64,000 nt of DNA from positions 1 to 64,000 of the forward strand of contig JARLJH010000007.1 of NCBI GenBank assembly GCA_031291305.1, read 5' to 3'. Origin of the DNA: Rhodoferax sp. (GTDB taxonomy: Bacteria > Pseudomonadota > Gammaproteobacteria > Burkholderiales > Burkholderiaceae_C). The notes beneath the pieces are model-generated. The model saw only the letters and a list, made by a program, of their open reading frames with translations. It did no database searches and had not been told where the DNA came from. This document shows positions 60,979 through 64,000 of this stretch, piece after piece; the first letter of the stretch is position 1; every line of letters starts with the position of its first letter. The translations under genes and the position numbers were made by a program.

Positions 60979-63900
60979 TCAGTGGCCCTCCGATAAAACA
61001 GGGGTAACAACAGGCACGGCCACGGCGGGTGCGTGTTTGGCGCTGTCGAACAGCTTTTGCACAATCACAAAGAACAGCGGCACGAAGAAGATGGCTAGCG
61101 CTGTGCCGGACACCATGCCCCCCACCACGGCAGTGCCCAGCGCGTTTTGCGCACCGGCGCCGGCGCCCTTGCTGATCATCAGCGGCAGCACGCCCAGAAT
61201 GAACGCCAGCGAAGTCATCAAAATCGGACGCAACCGCATGCGTGCCGCCGTGATGGCCGATTCCACCAGCGACATACCGTGGGCATGCAGCCCTTTCGCA
61301 AACTCGACGATCAGGATGGCGTTTTTGGACGCCAACCCCACTGTGGTGAGCAACCCAACCTGGAAGTACACATCATTCATCTTCCAAGTCAGAATGGCAC
61401 CGGCCAGAGTTCCGAGTACGCCCAGCGGCACCACCAGCAGCACCGAGAACGGAATCGACCAGCTCTCGTACAGCGCTGCCAGGCACAAAAACACCACCAG
61501 GATCGACACCGCATACAGCAGCATGGCCTGGCCGCCTGCTGCGCGCTCCTGGCGCGAGACCCCCGTCCATTCATAGCCTATGCCTGCGGGCAATTCGGCC
61601 GCGTGGCGCTCCACCAAGTCCAACGCCTGTCCGCTGGACATCGTGCCTGGCATGGCCATGCCCAGAATTTCGACCGAGGGTACGCCGTTGTAGCGCTCCA
61701 GACGGGGCGAGCCCATCGTCCACCCCGAGGTGGAGAACGCACTGAACGGAACCATGGTGCCACTGCTGTTGCGTACAAACCATTTATTGATGTCTTCGGG
61801 CACCATGCGGTACGGTGCATCAGCCTGCAAAAACACCTTCTTGACCCGACCCTTATCGATAAAGTCGTTGACGTAGCTGCTGCCCCAAGCCGCCGAGAAA
61901 GTGTTGTTGATGTCGCTCGTCGACAGGCCCAGCGCCCCGGCCTTGGTCTCATCAATGTCCAGCCGGAACTCGGGGGTGTCTTCCATGCCGTTGGGGCGCA
62001 CAGCAACCAAGCCAGGTTCTTTCATCAAGGCGCCCAGCAGCTGGTTACGCGCCTGCATCAGGGCGTCGTGCCCCAGGTTGGAACGGTCTTGCAGCATCAA
62101 GTCAAACCCGCTGGCGTTGCCCAGCTCCGACACAGCAGGTGGGGCAAACGCGAACACCGAGGCATTGCGGATTTGTGACAACGCCCCCATGGCCTTGCTG
62201 GCTACGGCCTGAGCCTTCAGGCCGGGGGCCGTGCGCTCATCCCAAGGCTTCAGCTTGACAAACGCAATACCGGTGTTCTGTCCACTGCCCGCAAAGCTGA
62301 AGCCTGCCACGGTAAAGACCGAGTCCACGGCGTCTTTTTGCTCTTCCAGGAAGTGGTTCTTCACCTGCTCCAGCACCTTCTCGGTGTTGCTTTGTGTAGA
62401 GCCGGGCGGTAGCTGCACGATGGCAAACAGCATGCCTTGGTCTTCATCAGGCAAAAAGCCTGCGGGAAGTTTGGTGAACGCAAAGCCTACGATCATCACC
62501 AGAATGGCGTAACCCACCATCCAGCGCCAGCCGTGTTTGAGCATGCGCTGCACCAGGCCCTGATAGCCGCGGTTGCTGCGGTCAAAGGCGCGGTTGAAAA
62601 CGCCAAAGATGCCCTGGTTGGCCAAGCCATGCCCTTTTTCCACGGGTTTAAGCAGCGTGGCACACAGGGCGGGCGTGAGGATCATCGCCACCAGCACCGA
62701 CAGTGTCATGGCCGTCACAATGGTGACGGTGAACTGGCGGTAGATCACGCCGGTGGAACCACCAAAAAACGCCATCGGCACAAACACGGCCGCCAGCACC
62801 AGGGCCACGCCCACCAGGGCGCCGGTGATCTGCCCCATGGATTTGCGCGTGGCCTCCAGCGGTGGGAGGCCTTCTTCGCTCATCACCCGCTCCACGTTCT
62901 CAACCACCACAATGGCATCGTCCACCAGCAGGCCAATCGCCAGCACCATAGCCAGCATGGTCAGCGTGTTGAGCGAATAACCAAACGCCGCCAGCACACC
63001 AAAGGTGCCCATCAGCACAACCGGCACCGCAATGGTGGGGATGAGTGTGGCGCGGAAATTTTGCAGAAACAGGTACATCACCAAAAACACCAGCACCACG
63101 GCCTCGACCAACGTCTTGACCACTTCCTGGATGGAGATCCGCACAAACGGTGTGGTGTCGTAGGGTTTGATGATCTTGACACCCTGAGGGAAGAAGGGGC
63201 TCAACTCGGCGAGCTTGGCATCAACAGCTTTCACGGTGTTGAGCGCATTGGCCCCTGTGGCTAGCTTGATCGCCAGACCGGCCGCAGGCTTGCCGTTGAA
63301 ACGAGCCACCGAGTTATAGCTCTCGCTGCCCAGCTCGATGCGGGCGACATCGCGCAGGCGCACGGCGGAACCGTCGGTCTGGGTGCGCAGCAAAATGTCC
63401 TCGAACTCGGCTGCGGTCTTCAGCCGGGTCTGCGCGGTGATGGTGGCGTTGAGCTGCTGATTGTTGATTGCCGGCAGGCCGCCGAGCTGGCCGGCTGAGA
63501 CTTGCGCGTTTTGCGCCTGGATCGCGGTTTTTACATCCGTCGGCGTCAGCTTGAAGCTGTTGAGCTTGTTCGGATCCAGCCAGATGCGCATCGCATACTG
63601 CGAGCCGAACAGCGTGGTGTCGCCGACGCCCTCAACCCGGCTGATTGGTTCCTGCACATTGGCCGCGACATAGTCAGACAGGTCGGAGCCGTTGAGTTTG
63701 CCGTCTTCGGACACGAACGCCAGCACATTGAGGAAACTGCTGGCCGATTTCGTGACTTGTACGCCCTGTTGCTGCACTTCGTTAGGCAGCAGCGGCGTGG
63801 CCAAGGCCAGCTTGTTTTGCACCTGCACCTGGGCGGTGTCTGGGTCGGTGCCGTTCTCAAACGTCAGCGTGATGGTCACGCTGCCCGAGGACTCGCTGGT

Positions 63901-64000
63901 CGAGGCGATGTAGGAGAGCCGGTCCAGCCCTTTCATCTTTTGTTCGATCACCTGGGTGACGGTGTTTTCCAGTGTTTTGGACGATGCGCCCGGGTAGTTG
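60979..64000 (-). CDS. RND efflux pump inner-membrane transporter (HAE1 family), partial
   Basis: The gene runs off the right edge; about the first 50 residues are missing by comparison with AcrB. The visible about 1007 residues start with [21 protein letters not shown] and contain the proton-relay aspartates in [17 protein letters not shown], the repeat-2 segments ending [16 protein letters not shown], and 12 predicted transmembrane helices. It exports hydrophobic drugs, solvents or phenolics with a periplasmic adaptor, presumably encoded just outside the window. Confidence 0.95.
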   Translation of the reverse strand, partial: NYPGASSKTLENTVTQVIEQKMKGLDRLSYIASTSESSGSVTITLTFENGTDPDTAQVQVQNKLALATPLLPNEVQQQGVQVTKSASSFLNVLAFVSEDGKLNGSDLSDYVAANVQEPISRVEGVGDTTLFGSQYAMRIWLDPNKLNSFKLTPTDVKTAIQAQNAQVSAGQLGGLPAINNQQLNATITAQTRLKTAAEFEDILLRTQTDGSAVRLRDVARIELGSESYNSVARFNGKPAAGLAIKLATGANALNTVKAVDAKLAELSPFFPQGVKIIKPYDTTPFVRISIQEVVKTLVEAVVLVFLVMYLFLQNFRATLIPTIAVPVVLMGTFGVLAAFGYSLNTLTMLAMVLAIGLLVDDAIVVVENVERVMSEEGLPPLEATRKSMGQITGALVGVALVLAAVFVPMAFFGGSTGVIYRQFTVTIVTAMTLSVLVAMILTPALCATLLKPVEKGHGLANQGIFGVFNRAFDRSNRGYQGLVQRMLKHGWRWMVGYAILVMIVGFAFTKLPAGFLPDEDQGMLFAIVQLPPGSTQSNTEKVLEQVKNHFLEEQKDAVDSVFTVAGFSFAGSGQNTGIAFVKLKPWDERTAPGLKAQAVASKAMGALSQIRNASVFAFAPPAVSELGNASGFDLMLQDRSNLGHDALMQARNQLLGALMKEPGLVAVRPNGMEDTPEFRLDIDETKAGALGLSTSDINNTFSAAWGSSYVNDFIDKGRVKKVFLQADAPYRMVPEDINKWFVRNSSGTMVPFSAFSTSGWTMGSPRLERYNGVPSVEILGMAMPGTMSSGQALDLVERHAAELPAGIGYEWTGVSRQERAAGGQAMLLYAVSILVVFLCLAALYESWSIPFSVLLVVPLGVLGTLAGAILTWKMNDVYFQVGLLTTVGLASKNAILIVEFAKGLHAHGMSLVESAITAARMRLRPILMTSLAFILGVLPLMISKGAGAGAQNALGTAVVGGMVSGTALAIFFVPLFFVIVQKLFDSAKHAPAVAVPVVTPVLSEGH

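Overview
The window reads as chromosomal DNA of a betaproteobacterium of the Comamonadaceae (Rhodoferax/Polaromonas/Acidovorax-like). Supporting this are the str operon and ATP synthase sequences, the ybeD-lipB-lipA block, a Comamonas-type aph/dmp phenol locus, and a dispersed short intergenic repeat that, from memory, resembles those of this family. Genus is an inference; no database was searched.

Layout. (1) 1-5.9 kb, minus strand: str operon (rpsL, rpsG, fusA, tuf) preceded by a PBP5-type carboxypeptidase gene. (2) 6-15.3 kb: housekeeping genes: a 2Fe-2S ferredoxin-like protein, a VanZ-family protein, hemB with a probable divergent small RNA, a CorA-type transporter, a dienelactone hydrolase-like protein, MarC, tRNA-Ser, a PilZ protein, a J-domain-led cluster of four minus-strand genes of mostly unknown function, and tRNA-Arg. 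(3) 15.4-19.6 kb: two small conserved proteins, a YheT-type hydrolase whose start is overlapped by a repeat, and a lemA-TPM-TPM operon. (4) 19.6-26.9 kb: complete F1Fo ATP synthase operon atpIBEFHAGDC. (5) 27.1-29.4 kb: a remnant of a D-amino-acid transaminase, then ybeD, lipB, lipA. (6) 29.5-35.4 kb: SWIM-SNF2 helicase, PaiB-like protein, and the divergent argO/argP-type pair.

(7) 35.6-55.6 kb is the metabolic centrepiece: a full phenol catabolic locus. A GntR repressor-like gene (AphS type) and a DmpR/AphR-type sigma-54 activator are divergent from a collinear block. That block is phenol hydroxylase dmpKLMNOP, ferredoxin dmpQ, catechol 2,3-dioxygenase dmpB, an outer-membrane MetA-type protein, a GlcG/HbpS-like protein, dmpC, dmpD, dmpE, an ABM-domain membrane protein, an SDR oxidoreductase, dmpF, dmpG, dmpH, dmpI, and a chemoreceptor. 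Together they take phenol to catechol, cleave the ring meta, and finish at pyruvate plus acetyl-CoA. A near-consensus sigma-54 promoter precedes dmpK. The activator keeps the phenol-anchoring and zinc-binding residues known from MopR.

(8) 55.6-64 kb: purT, a NodIJ-like ABC exporter, a TetR regulator, and an RND efflux operon (outer-membrane factor plus inner-membrane pump, the pump cut by the window edge).

The most notable non-gene signals are eleven copies of a REP-like repeat, each lying at or close to a stop codon and several contributing start, stop or N-terminal codons; a three-hairpin small RNA candidate divergent from hemB; and two palindromes sharing the core TCTCGAGA on either side of the phenol control region.
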